Assembly (NCBI GenBank): GCA_959347315.1
Contig: OY365814.1
Coordinates: forward strand, 30,705,337 to 30,769,336
Source: Bimastos eiseni
Lineage: Eukaryota > Annelida > Clitellata > Crassiclitellata > Lumbricidae
Reading direction: 5' to 3'
Length of the DNA: 64,000 nt
Shown here: piece by piece, positions 28,277 to 34,152 of the stretch
How positions within the stretch are numbered: position 1 is the stretch's first letter
Layout: each line of letters begins with the position of its first letter
Made by a program: the position numbers and the translations under genes
Notes under the pieces: generated by a model
What the model was told of the DNA's origin: nothing
What the model saw: the letters and a program-made list of their open reading frames with translations, nothing else
The model's database searches: none

Positions 28277-31200
28277 CATTATTATTGTTATTATTATTAT
28301 TATTATTGTTATTATTATTATTATTGTTATTATTATTATTATTATTACTATTATTATTAATCAACAGTTTAACGACATCTTATAGCAACATAGGCTGTTG
28401 ACGTCTTCAGAATTTGTTACATTTCAGTTCAATTTCGTATAATTATAGTTTTAATCCTTTATCTTTATGTCGTCTTTCTTTCTTTTGTCTTTCTGTTTTC
28501 TTTCTTTCTTTTGTGTTGTTATTGGTTCCCTTTCTGCATGACTGGTGGCTGAGACAGCAATATTCGACATATGGTTGTCGTAGATATTTCATAACATATA
28601 AATGATTATTATATTTTATTCCTACATATATAAACATACATATTGTATAAATGTATATATATATACATACAATGTACAAACATACATATGTAAAATTAAT
28701 ACATGTGGCCATATAGCTTCTTTTTTTGTTTATGAAGGCTCTTTTTTGACCGTATTGGTTCTTTTCTTTATTCAGTTTTTTCCTATGAAGTCCAGCAATT
28801 ATTATTCCACAGTTTAACGTCGTCGTATGACACCAATGGTCGTTGATGACGATTTGAAACATATAAAGTACAGTGATAGCATTCATGGCGTCCAAAGGAT
28901 ATAATTCATAACTGTCAGAACTTTAAACTAATGTTCATTGTTTTACACTTAAATAATAACGGATTAACATCATCTATAGTACATGTCATGTGGTATCTCA
29001 TGCAAATTTAACAATATTTGCATCAATATTTGGATCAAGAAATGTTCAAAATAAAACAAATTGTGTATGACCAATGACTAAGTACATTTGTCTAATCATC
29101 ATACCTTCAAAGAATTATTGGCTTGGAATTTTGCCATAATGTTCTTATTCTATTAAACATTATAACAGAAATATTTTCTAATAATGTAAGTCTATACTAT
29201 TTATTTATCATATTATACCAAGTAATAACATACAGAGAACTACGTCTTTGCATAGATTTTAACTTACTCACTTTGACTTTCTAATACAGCTCCATTAACA
29301 TTTGTCATATATGCATGTATATGTATGAAATGACTCAACTGAGGTCAATGTTAATTATCATTTGTATAAGTATTTAATTAACACACTCAATGCAAGGTAT
29401 TTGAAATAAAGTTTATTTTGTAATCAAAAGCATTAGCCATTCTACAGCATCTATTACTAAGTCTTGAGATAACTTCTCATCATAAATGCGATAGATACCT
29501 GATGCAAGAAGACAACACTCCCCTCAGTGCACTAGTACCTGAGTACGTGTTGAATTACATTTAGCAAATTTCGATCTGACTAAAGATTTCTTAATCTAGT
29601 GCAAAATGTTTTCGAGATATTTACAGACTGTAGCTATGCATAACGTTTACCAAGATCACCCCACTCAATTCCCTCACCTAACATACACAATCGTCAATAA
29701 AATCAATCCAGAAGATACAAAACAAGACCTTTGTAACTATTGCACATTTTAACAATTAATTTTCACACTTCAAAAACCAAAAAACTCAATTTGTTTAGGA
29801 CTCCATTTACACAACTTTTCCCTTACTATTAAGGTTTACAAGCATTTAAACTTTACTTTGCCTACAACTGTCACTTAGTAAATTCTTTGTATTAGAATCC
29901 ATTTTATATAAAACACATGCATCTTTTAATGTGTTAGAGATGTTCTCTTTTCTACAATCTAATAATAAATGGTTAATATTTTCTGTGACATTACACAAAC
30001 TACAAAGTCCAGTTTCATGTTTATTCATAAGAAGAAGTCTTTAATTTAGATTTACTTTTCCTAATCTTAATCTTGATATTTGAACCTCTTTCCTTCTGTT
30101 TTGGGTCAGTGAATTTTAAGCACGTGTCTACCACAGACCGTTGGAAGTCCAGCAACGCAGCGGATAATACCTAACTATTGTCGGCTGCTAGTGTTTTAGA
30201 GGTGTATAAATACAGCAGATGACTGTTCAGCGTTTTGCAACGTGTTTTAGCTATGGCGATGATAGTTGCAGTTTAACGACACTGTTTGATGACAATGATC
30301 GTTACCGTTGCCCTGCTCTTTATCCAGGCTTGTAACTGGCACTGCAAATCTGCAAGCAGCGACGTAGTTTTGTTTCAGCTATTGTGTCAGCAAACGTTAG
30401 GCAATGAGCCAAGGTAGACTTTACAACCGCCAGAGTAAAAGCATCAAAATGGATAAGCCATAAGCTTATATAGACCATATAGAAATCGTTATAAAGATGT
30501 GGAAGCTTAACTTTGCAACACAGGGCGACAAGACAAAAGTTGGTGTATTTCGATCACGTGATGCGAGCCAATTGAATGGAGAAGGAGATTATGTTGAGTT
30601 GCTGGGAAGGAGCGAGGAGAAGAGGGCGTCCAAGACTGAGATGGATGGATGAAATACAAGAGAGGACAGCGTTGAGTCTGGAGGAGTTGATGGAGGCTGT
30701 GAGAGACAGAGGACAATTGAGAAGATTTACAATGACGGTCGCTAGAGTTCCACCAGCTGACGGTACAAGATGACAGCGTAAAACAGTTATTATGACTAAT
30801 CCAGTGACGTTAAGTTGCCTCCAAGTCGGTACCACGATGAATGCAAACTTTGTGCCAGCGCTTTGTTTTAAGATTATTATCAATATATGTAGCACTAACT
30901 GATGAGCTTGGTCAAATGTCTCTTTTAGTCTGTCTAGGGCTCATATTAGTGGTTTCCCGGCCTCAATGCGCTCTTCTGAACTTCTTATATGGAGAAGATT
31001 GTAAAATCACAGTTGCATTGTATTGTCGTATAGTATTTGCAGCGATAGGATAAATATACCAATGCTATTCTCGACAAAATGTACCAGCCGTAAGCCTGGA
31101 GACAACAGGAGGGAAATATTTGCTTTGACAAAGCGTCGTTAGAAATATGGTTGACCTGCCTTGTAGTAAGCCTTGTTGGTAGGTAGGTGGGTGGTTGCAG

Positions 31201-33879
31201 TTTGACGACACTGTTTGATAACAAAGTTCATTAGCGTCGTACTCCTTCTTCCTTAATTAATCCAGACTTGGGACTCGCACCGCTTAAGTTCATGCTGCGG
31301 AGACGTTTACACTTATTTGCAATTTTTTGTAACCCATCTTCACTTCGTGTTCGCAAGTCTATACCTGGAGAATATGTGTTTAACGCAGGTGTGCAAGCCA
31401 GCGCAAAATATTGCTCTATATATTAGCGGCTGAGCTTACCGCATGGTTCTGCCGCGTTTAGCTTCTACACTCATAATTAAGTATCTTGTTTCACAAGCAT
31501 TTTTTTTACTCGGAAATATAGATCTTAACAGCTGTCATACATTTGTTTTTTGAACAAGACGTAATATTATCTGACCGCCAGGAACCCTGTGGTGTATAGG
31601 CGTTCAAACTAGTCCGACGATGTTTCATACGGACTTTATAATAGGCCTACTATCGTAAACGTTATCGTAATAGAAGGCTCGAAATATTAAAGCTCCCATT
31701 GGGATGTGAGTGCCGGGCGCCAGCTTATTCACGAGCAATGTGGGGTCCAAGTAGACGACATATCGATGTACCAAAGTAGTCAACGGTTATTAAAATATCT
31801 GATAATCGCGTCTTAGAGGTGTTTAATAAGATCAATCAATCCGTTCAATCAATCAATCCGTTTATTGTACCCAAATGATTATGATTCAGGGGCAGCTCAA
31901 ATACTGGGATTGTTGAAACTGGTGGGTCAGTAGGTTAGATGAAGAATGAGGTAAGGCATTGGATGGTAGGACTATTCAGCAGTGAATCTCAGAACATTCG
32001 TACGATTTCTCGCCTCTTTATTTTCGGGCACAGGTACATCCGGGTTCTGTGATAAGTTTTCCTGCAAGTTACAAATATGATAATTTTATGTTTGTAGCCT
32101 GCATATGTCTATTTTATGTCTGTGCATTTGTTTTTATGTTTGTACGTCTGTTCATTTTATGTTTGTACGCATGTTTATACTGTGTTTGTTAGTATGTTTG
32201 AAGGTATTTTAGTTTTTATTTTGCATTTGTAGAGTTGTTCTTCTAGGCTATGTTTGCACGTATGTTAATCTCACGTACGTATGTTTATCGCATGTTTGTA
32301 CGTGTGTTTATCTCATGCTTGTACGCATGTTTATATTATGTAAGTATGTTTGCAGGTGTTTTCATTTTGTATTGTAAATATATTTATCACATGTTTGTAC
32401 GTATGTTTATCACATGTTTATACGTATGTTTATCTCATGTTTATACGTATGTTTGTCACATGTTTATACGTATGTTTACTTTATGTTTGCAGCGGCACAA
32501 ACCCCTAAAGACTCCCTCCGGGTGCGTAAATAGGGAATGAAACTTTCATAAGATACGGTACATTTGGGGCAGATCAGTGGAGACAAAAGGGAGGTCAATT
32601 GAGGTCATAGTACCTGGAAAAGTTTATAATCATACCTTAAATTATGACACGATGCTCTATACGTCGATTCTTTATATTTCTTTTTACCATATCATACTTA
32701 ACTCTACCGTGTTCTTCATTTTCCCAGATATTACTTTACCACATTCTTCATCCTACCATAGCATGCCGTGGCATACCTCGTCAAATTCTTCGTATTACCA
32801 TACGGTCCATACCATACATTTCCATATGCTTCATCTTACCATACCATACCATATTCTTTATCATACCATGCCTTATACCACATTTTTCATCTCAACATAC
32901 CATATTCCTCGTATTATCATACCCGCATTCTTCATCATACAATACCGTACCATAACATTTTTTGAACAGCCTCTAACGGACGACGAGTCCCGCCCTCAGG
33001 CGATGGGACGGGTAGGGCCTCTGTCTTCTCCTCGATTTCTCATCCAACATTTTGCTCAGCAGCCGGACGTCTTCCGTCGGACCCTACATGACAACATCTT
33101 CTACGGGTTCTTCTACACCCGCGCCTTCGTCTTCTCCTACTTCCAGACGGTGCCCTCTCACTACGAACTGGCAGTGCCACCCCTGAAGGCGGATGTCCTT
33201 GACCCCAGTCAGAGAAGACTTCTCACGGACCTCGTCGATAACCCCAACATGTGAGAACATCCCTATTAGGAATAAATTAAATTAATCAGTTAGAGCTAAA
33301 AAAATCATCAATGACTGCATTCTACTCTGATTATTACATTTTAATCTTTTCTTACGATTCGCTTCCTCGCCGTCTTCTCCTCCCACTGACAGTGTGCGGT
33401 CGGTGCACTCATCATGACTGGTTTGCTATCGGCGAAGAGGAAGCACCCTATCTAAATCAGCTAAAACAAATGCGTGATGCTATACTGCCTGCGAATAGAG
33501 GTAGAGGACTATCCAACCGCCCTAATATGTGAGAAAAAAGATTATGTACTGTAACAATGACCATTGTGAGCCGTTAAGGTACTGTGACGATGACCATTGT
33601 GAGCCGTTAAGGTACTGTAACAGTGACCACTGTGAATCGTTAAGGTACTCTAACAATGACCATTGTGAACTATATAGGTACTGTAACAATAAACATTGTG
33701 AACCGTTAAGGTACCATAACAATGATCGTTGTGAACTCTTCAGGTACCGGTGCCTCAGGGACATTCGTGCGCTCCAGCGAATGCAAGCCCTGGCAAAAAC
33801 GGCAGCAAGAAAATCCTTAGCAACGAGTCCCATCGCTCGCCAGTTACAGCAGCTGTCGAACTTGCTAGGCAATGCGTGA
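1893..33879 (+). CDS. Gene A: large multi-exon intracellular protein, unrecognised family (exon chain, 5' partial)
   Basis: Fourteen exons join without a phase conflict: 1893-2015, 2693-2775, 6327-6434, 7751-7825, 8213-8284, 8999-9254, 9890-10222, 10657-10725, 24334-24498, 25906-26214, 27459-27623, 32493-32521, 32970-33250 and 33744-33879 (TGA). They give 734 residues plus an unresolved N-terminus. No signal peptide or membrane segment is seen, so the product is probably intracellular. Regions: acidic, Asp/Glu-rich start (residues 1-50); helical segments with LIDRLKKDE and LFREYLEELL; EDARRSA-type tandem repeat (about 180-210); Ser/Thr-rich part (240-350); a strongly basic Q/K/S repeat (375-430); a Lys-rich and Pro-rich linker; and a C-terminal block with AFVFSYFQTVPSHY (about 650) ending in LQQLSNLLGNA. 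I recognise no domain; a scaffold or cytoskeletal role would be a guess. Splice sites are read by eye. The weakest joins are the acceptors at 25906 and 10657. Confidence 0.72.
2035..2640. repeat. (AGTC/AATC)n array filling a gene A intron
   Basis: About 600 bp of cagt/caat tetranucleotides with embedded larger duplications, for example gtgagttaataaattagtca at about 2198 and 2290. It ends about 50 bp before the 3' splice site at 2693. Confidence 0.92.
2693..2775 (+). CDS. Gene A exon, amphipathic helix
   Basis: Strong acceptor (gttgtattacag) and donor (atcag/gtgaga). Encodes DNIGFDVDSIADLIDRLKKD then ESHVSEYQ. The Ile/Leu spacing suggests a helix. It ends in phase 0 and joins 6327 in frame. 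Confidence 0.78.
2989..3058 (+). mobile_element. 3' tail of an L2-like LINE
   Basis: gagaggttcttataaggcgc-tatataaat followed by tacatacatacat repeats. The same tail follows the LINE coding fragment at 60222-60295. It is a short, strongly truncated copy in a gene A intron. Confidence 0.6.
3529..3746 (+). pseudogene. Diverged copy of the gene A C-terminal exon, or alternative terminal exon
   Basis: Acceptor ttttgtag is followed by an open frame starting PSVSPPTVSLG and containing FTPAFVFSYFQTMPPHYND. This matches YTRAFVFSYFQTVPSHYEL in the exon at 32970-33250, at both DNA and protein level. The frame continues to a stop at 3744-3746 (QSLGR*). No donor in it has a phase compatible with the exon at 6327, whereas 2693-2775 joins 6327 directly. 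It is therefore best read as a partial old exon duplication, or as an alternative last exon. Confidence 0.5.
3747..4539. other. Non-coding intronic stretch of gene A
   Basis: Short ATCGAT-rich degenerate repeats at 3730-4000 (cgatcaaatcgatcaa-type), then AT-rich unique sequence and a purine-rich stretch at 4330-4450. No supported exon. Confidence 0.6.
4545..4800. repeat. (ACTC)n array
   Basis: ctcactcactcactcatact units. Long Ser/His/Thr frames over it are artefacts of the tetranucleotide. Confidence 0.92.
5255..6300. repeat. ATCA/ATCC arrays and a 12/16-bp minisatellite
   Basis: caatcaatca units (5262-5330), then ATCC units, then a minisatellite (5515-6118) built from catccaccaatt and catccatcc with variants such as catccaccagttcaccc, then CAATCAAT units to 6300. 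The array ends 26 bp before the acceptor of the exon at 6327. Confidence 0.93.
6327..6434 (+). CDS. Gene A exon, Ser-rich
   Basis: Acceptor gatagtttcag, donor tagcg/gttggt, 36 codons, phase 0 to 0. Encodes VDDVSSTSLSRVASVKSIET followed by IKSHSSSKIIGLAGLA. Several RVAS/KSIE-type Ser/Thr sites suggest a phosphorylatable linker (inference). Confidence 0.7.
6435..7750. other. Gene A intron with transposon-like debris
   Basis: 6440-6850 is noticeably GC-richer and open on both strands, but I recognise no protein. caggggcgtccacatagggg at 6787 resembles the terminal motif of some hAT-type elements. 6918-7210 carries copies of the two interspersed families described separately. 7390-7650 is an ATGTATGCAT-rich low-complexity stretch. 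Confidence 0.45.
7751..7825 (+). CDS. Gene A exon
   Basis: Acceptor ttaatttcag, donor ccacg/gtaagg, 25 codons, phase 0 to 0. Encodes PVMRRRNMTDREMMNEYLLK then RLQAT: basic, then a predicted helix. Confidence 0.75.
7945..7981. repeat. (TA)n
   Basis: About 18 TA units in a gene A intron, followed by non-repetitive sequence to 8212. Confidence 0.9.
8213..8284 (+). CDS. Gene A exon
   Basis: Acceptor gttcatag, donor tagag/gtgacg, 24 codons, phase 0 to 0. Encodes TGTDAEPYERSPTFSQDLFR then EYLE, which runs on into ELLRSPNKLEELF of the next exon as one helix. A competing acceptor 4 nt downstream (agacag) would put a stop in frame. Confidence 0.7.
8310..8460. repeat. AAT and ATC microsatellites
   Basis: ataataata, then gaattagaattag, then catcatcgtcgtcgt in succession, all imperfect. 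Confidence 0.8.
8500..8990. repeat. Degenerate TTACCTTTACC repeat
   Basis: About 490 bp of diverged ttacctttaccctacattg-type units. The pyrimidine-rich strand is the sense strand of gene A, and the array runs into the 3' splice site at 8999. Confidence 0.75.
8999..9254 (+). CDS. Gene A exon with EDARRSA tandem repeat
   Basis: Acceptor aatcaccag, donor cacag/gtatgc, phase 0 to 1. Encodes ELLRSPNKLEELFPKSQYDK, a linker, then EDARRSA-EDARRSA-EDARKSA-AEDVRKS. The repeat comes from a 21-bp unit (gctgaggatgcaaggagg plus 3 nt). Ala and charged residues at heptad spacing suggest a short coiled-coil or single helix. The exon ends in a basic Ser/Arg stretch. Confidence 0.8.
9336..9445 (-). repeat. Dispersed element with TATAGCGCC core
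   Basis: tttgatatagcgcctttttaag, then atctactcagatgcgctg. The same order (tgatatagcgcc, aagatatttactcaattgc) recurs at 36687-36723. The core gatatagcgcc is the complement of the ggcgctatat LINE tail, so these are probably LINE- or SINE-derived copies on the minus strand. Confidence 0.45.
9580..9860. repeat. Degenerate GAAACCGAAAA repeat
   Basis: About 20 diverged copies of a 12-16-bp unit (ctgaaaccgaaaatg). It ends about 30 bp upstream of the acceptor at 9890. Confidence 0.8.
9890..10222 (+). CDS. Gene A exon, largest of the 5' half
   Basis: Acceptor tttccggtag, donor actg/gtaaga, phase 1 to 1. Encodes DVELRQSLDSALHRSQEDIY followed by VVGVQLGKLKDLLQDE, a well-formed amphipathic helix. The rest is Ser/Thr-rich, with ASEIYLNDVDVRVSTG and ending VRKTAQESEST. 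Balanced codon use and 333 nt without a stop support real coding. Confidence 0.82.
10235..10656. repeat. (ATT)n, (TAG)n and (CAGTAG)n compound array
   Basis: ATT units (10235-10310), TAG units with AGG variants (10311-10560), then about 14 units of agcagt (10560-10648). Each block grades into the next by one base change. The array supplies the AG of the following acceptor. Confidence 0.92.
10657..10725 (+). CDS. Gene A exon abutting a TAG/CAG array
   Basis: Encodes VFYGKESSLVDQMFQEELEE then ISL, with donor tctaa/gtaagt in phase 1. The acceptor is the last (or last but one) TAG of the 340-bp TAG/CAGTAG array just upstream, so the exact start (10657 or 10654) is uncertain. Confidence 0.6.
11736..12090. 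mobile_element. Fold-back copy of the GTTTAACGACAC family
   Basis: Left arm at 11738-11812: tgacgctgtttgataacaca, then gcgtcgccctcctcctttat, then ccaggcttggaactggcact. Right arm at 12000-12085, in reverse order: gccagtcccaaacgtgg, gaggagggct, gttatcacaaagtgtagtga. The spacer carries a (CTGT)n tract (11868-11975). Arms of about 80 bp in inverted orientation suggest a long-TIR non-autonomous element. Confidence 0.5.
12630..12770 (-). repeat. Copy of the GTTTAACGACAC family, minus orientation
   Basis: cagtgccagtcccaagcctg, then aggaggacgacgaaagtaat, then a roughly 60-bp extension (caatttgtaattcaaatgtc, ggggaggtgtgtataatta) that is shared with copies at 14925-15060 and 20035-20170. The shared extension defines a subfamily. 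Confidence 0.6.
14868..14927 (-). mobile_element. Terminal fragment of a DNA transposon (hAT-like)
   Basis: On the minus strand it begins cagtggcgtagcgaggcaaa followed by gtgccgcctggggcg, a form I associate with hAT-type terminal repeats. No partner terminus was found nearby. Confidence 0.35.
15340..15860. repeat. Old repeat fragment with weakly open frames
   Basis: Contains aattttaaattgcatgcgag, gaggaagccaatgaagttca and gagaattacagtagtcaaga. This order of short motifs is one I have seen in dispersed repeats of other animals, but I cannot name the family with certainty. Frames on both strands are short and not convincing. Confidence 0.35.
16095..16235 (+). mobile_element. LINE 3' end fragment
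   Basis: gaccttcctccatcactaag, then ggctaaactaatgactggct and aagtgttatataaatcc. It aligns with 20975-21140 (accttcctctatcaccaacg, taaactaatgactgcattct, gaggcgctatataaatc). Both match the WNxLPLS...-tail layout of L2/CR1-type LINE ends. Confidence 0.5.
17251..17332. repeat. (ATT)n array at the 3' side of the RLE LINE
   Basis: About 27 ATT units. On the LINE's own strand this is an (AAT)n tail immediately after its 3' end. Confidence 0.9.
17333..19068 (-). mobile_element. 5'-truncated RLE-type non-LTR retrotransposon (R2/R4-like)
   Basis: The minus strand carries the last about 567 codons (19067-17364) of a non-LTR ORF in one frame. Reverse transcriptase motifs: SQEGSQQGDPLGPLLF and the catalytic FGYLDDLTLGG. 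C-terminal part: a CxC-x9-H-x3-C zinc motif (CACGAFVSARGAHGLWC), then RHCNINDLIHRSL, then KRPDG followed by WDATVVDT. That is the layout of the restriction-like endonuclease of R2-type elements. Two in-frame stops interrupt it: TAG at 18041-18039 and TGA at 17738-17736. The remaining codons read through without frameshift, so it is dead but fairly young. It is truncated at the 5' end within an (AAT)n array. Clade assignment beyond RLE-type is inference. Confidence 0.75.
19069..19162. repeat. (ATT)n and (CAT)n at the 5' side of the RLE LINE
   Basis: attattattgttatt units to about 19144, then catcatcatcatcatcg. It abuts the truncation point of the LINE. Confidence 0.88.
19818..19889 (+). repeat. 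tRNA-derived SINE head
   Basis: A-box-like TGGCGCAATGG and B-box-like GAGTTCGAGACTC about 45 nt apart, between gggg and cccc acceptor-like ends. The anticodon arm does not fold well, so this is a SINE or tRNA relic rather than a tRNA gene. Confidence 0.5.
20035..20175 (-). repeat. Copy of the GTTTAACGACAC family, extended subfamily
   Basis: gacagtgccagtcataagcg, gaggagggcgacgaag-like core, cacagtgtcgttagcgaaca, then tctttaattcaattgtccgg and gtgaggtgtgtataattaaa, matching 12630 and 14925. Confidence 0.6.
20970..21145 (+). mobile_element. LINE 3' end fragment
   Basis: One frame reads SSAWNNLPLSPTVKLMTAFS, the typical last conserved motif of L2/CR1-type LINE proteins (WNxLP). After a short gap it ends with gaggcgctatataaatcaac, the shared LINE tail. 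Confidence 0.55.
23090..24150. repeat. Tandem array with a 100-bp unit built from AGAACAGAAT-type motifs
   Basis: From 23090 there are degenerate 10-11-bp agaacagaat-type motifs. From 23651 these are organised in exact 100-bp units (ctagaacaaactggaacatg at 23651, 23751, 23851 and 23951), nearly identical to one another, ending in a diverged fifth unit by about 24140. The array is interrupted at 23335-23570 by SINE-like sequence. Confidence 0.85.
23335..23410 (+). repeat. tRNA-derived SINE head
   Basis: A-box TGGCTGATTGG and B-box-like GAGTTCGAATTC about 37 nt later. The order and spacing of pol III internal promoter boxes are good; there is no intact cloverleaf. Confidence 0.5.
24334..24498 (+). 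CDS. Gene A exon, strongly basic repeat
   Basis: Acceptor tgcttcagag, donor gatattg/gtcagt, phase 1 to 1. Encodes a Lys/Arg/Gln/Ser segment with two 11-residue repeats (SARQSEGQKVK and SGRQSKGQKVT) and KVKKVR. This could be a nuclear localisation or nucleic-acid/filament-binding segment (inference). It ends SEPAADI. It lies 13.6 kb downstream of the previous exon. Confidence 0.65.
24680..24965. repeat. (ATCC)n-rich degenerate array
   Basis: Imperfect catccatc/catcaatc units in a gene A intron. Open frames across it are Ser/His/Pro/Ile-rich artefacts. Confidence 0.8.
25368..25432. repeat. 16-bp tandem repeat, four copies
   Basis: gtgtattagccacaag four times, with one variant carrying gccccaag. 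Confidence 0.85.
25688..25766. repeat. 23-bp tandem repeat, three copies
   Basis: attaggagtttatttgtaat plus tat, three times. Confidence 0.85.
25906..26214 (+). CDS. Gene A exon, Lys/Pro-rich
   Basis: The open frame includes SRSKKKPRHKKEKWSASASL, then KSLQEFLDSKDLPPSLPDGQ, ending KTKLPRTARVAY at donor tacg/gtaaat (phase 1). The acceptor attaag at 25905 keeps the phase. The stronger acceptor atttcag at 25925 does not fit the incoming phase, so the 5' boundary is uncertain. Confidence 0.6.
26590..27400. repeat. Cluster of GTTTAACGACAC family copies around a 15-bp minisatellite
   Basis: A forward copy at 26590-26690, reverse copies at 27115-27205 and 27310-27390, and between them a 15-bp minisatellite (aatgacaatagccac, about eight units, 26886-27010) preceded by (GAT)n at 26773-26800. 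The forward/reverse layout is again that of an expanded fold-back element. Confidence 0.55.
27459..27623 (+). CDS. Gene A exon, acidic
   Basis: Acceptor ctccagttgcag, donor ccagc/gtaaga, phase 1 to 1. Encodes GHASQERDSELNQEVEPVPE then TAEVVTIEKPEVEDPMREGN and a Val/Ile-rich end (TIISVPVIQ). Glu/Pro/Val bias suggests an extended linker. Confidence 0.72.
28185..28362. repeat. (ATT)n array with GTT interruptions
   Basis: About 175 bp of ATT units with occasional GTT or CAT. Confidence 0.92.
29846..30117 (-). mobile_element. 3' end of a decayed LINE ORF
   Basis: The minus strand reads NRRKEVQISRLRLGKVNLN, then after a frame break MNKHETGLCSLCNVTENINH-LLLDC. The RLRxG...N motif followed by C-x2-C-x7-H-x4-C is the usual C-terminal signature of jockey/I/L1-like LINE ORF2 proteins. 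The AT-rich sequence below it (28930-29845) may be its 3' UTR. Non-functional. Confidence 0.65.
30535..30775 (+). mobile_element. 3' end of an RTE-like LINE ORF
   Basis: The plus strand reads YFDHVMRAN, stop, MEKEIMLSCWEGARRRGRPR, LRWMDEIQERTALSLEELME, AVRDRGQLRRF and ends near PPADGTR. The GxRxRGRPRxRWxDxI motif with the following helix is the typical C-terminus of RTE/BovB-type reverse transcriptases. One in-frame stop (TGA) precedes the Met. Confidence 0.72.
32080..32490. repeat. Minisatellite catgtttatacgtatgtttatc
   Basis: Diverged units (atgtttgtacgtatgttta) become regular from 32260. The array runs straight into the 3' splice site of the 29-nt exon at 32493. Its end is also the left breakpoint of the 3'-end duplication. 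Confidence 0.85.
32493..32521 (+). CDS. Gene A 29-nt microexon
   Basis: Acceptor tatgtttgcag, donor tccgg/gtgcgt, phase 1 to 0, encoding (P)AQTPKDSLR. It also occurs in the duplicated copy at 46546-46574, where Lys is changed to Glu. Confidence 0.6.
32680..32960. repeat. Degenerate TACCATAC/TTCATC repeat
   Basis: Irregular units such as cataccatattcttcatctta. It ends just before the acceptor at 32970. It is missing from the copy at 46.8 kb. Confidence 0.75.
32970..33250 (+). CDS. Gene A exon, conserved-looking C-terminal block
   Basis: Acceptor tttttgaacag, donor caacat/gtgaga (phase 2). Encodes PLTDDESRPQAMGRVGPLSS, then FLIQHFAQQPDVFRRTLHDN, FYGFFYTRAFVFSYFQTVPS, and a Leu-rich helix DPSQRRLLTDLVDNPNM. 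The aromatic-rich core is the most protein-like part of gene A. Without splicing at the GTGAGA donor, translation would stop at once (ATG TGA). Confidence 0.78.
33393..33528 (+). CDS. Possible alternative exon of gene A
   Basis: Acceptor cccactgacag, donor taatat/gtgaga, with an open frame reading CGRCTHHDWFAIGEEEAPYL then NQLKQMRDAI and ending SNRPNM. The donor context copies that of the preceding exon (NPNM/gtgaga) and would join 33744 in phase. The incoming phase (1) does not match the preceding exon (2), so use would need another partner exon. It is conserved in the copy at 47135-47270. Confidence 0.35.
33534..33743. repeat. 33-bp minisatellite ending in the last 3' splice site of gene A
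   Basis: About six units of gtactgtaacaatgaccatt plus gtgagccgttaag. The frame across it encodes 11-residue repeats (YCNNDHCEPLR) and is in frame with the terminal exon. The last unit has aactcttcag where others have gccgttaag. Confidence 0.85.
33744..33879 (+). CDS. Gene A terminal exon
   Basis: Acceptor aactcttcag, phase 2, completing Met. Encodes YRCLRDIRALQRMQALAKTA, then ARKSLATSPIARQLQQLSNL and LGNA with TGA at 33877-33879. It is a basic amphipathic helix and a plausible C-terminus. A polyadenylation signal AATAAA lies at 34147-34152. Confidence 0.75.
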
Positions 33880-34146
33880 ATACCTAGAAACGGTTGATAG
33901 GCGACGCCTGATTTACAGGAAACGATTGCTAAGCAACGCCTGATATATTGAAAAGGCTGCGAGGCAACGCGTCGACTGCTCAAAGATCATTAAAACTCGT
34001 TGAATGAAAATCGTCTCCTTGTTTATTTCTATACATCCGCCAAAAGAAGCGCAGGAATATTATACATTGTCCATCGCACATAGAAGTCTCTCACGATATG
34101 TACACTTGCATTCTGATAAACGAGTAAACTAAAAATTCTCAGATCT

Positions 34147-34152
34147 AATAAA
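34147..34152 (+). terminator. Candidate poly(A) signal of gene A
   Basis: AATAAA 268 nt after the gene A stop codon. It is repeated in the duplicated copy. Position and sequence are canonical; use is not shown. Confidence 0.45.

Noticed and set aside
28443..28895. 150-codon minus-strand frame
   Set aside because: Crosses AT-rich low-complexity sequence (YIYIYTI stretch) and a TTTCTTTC tract; no supporting splice or motif evidence.
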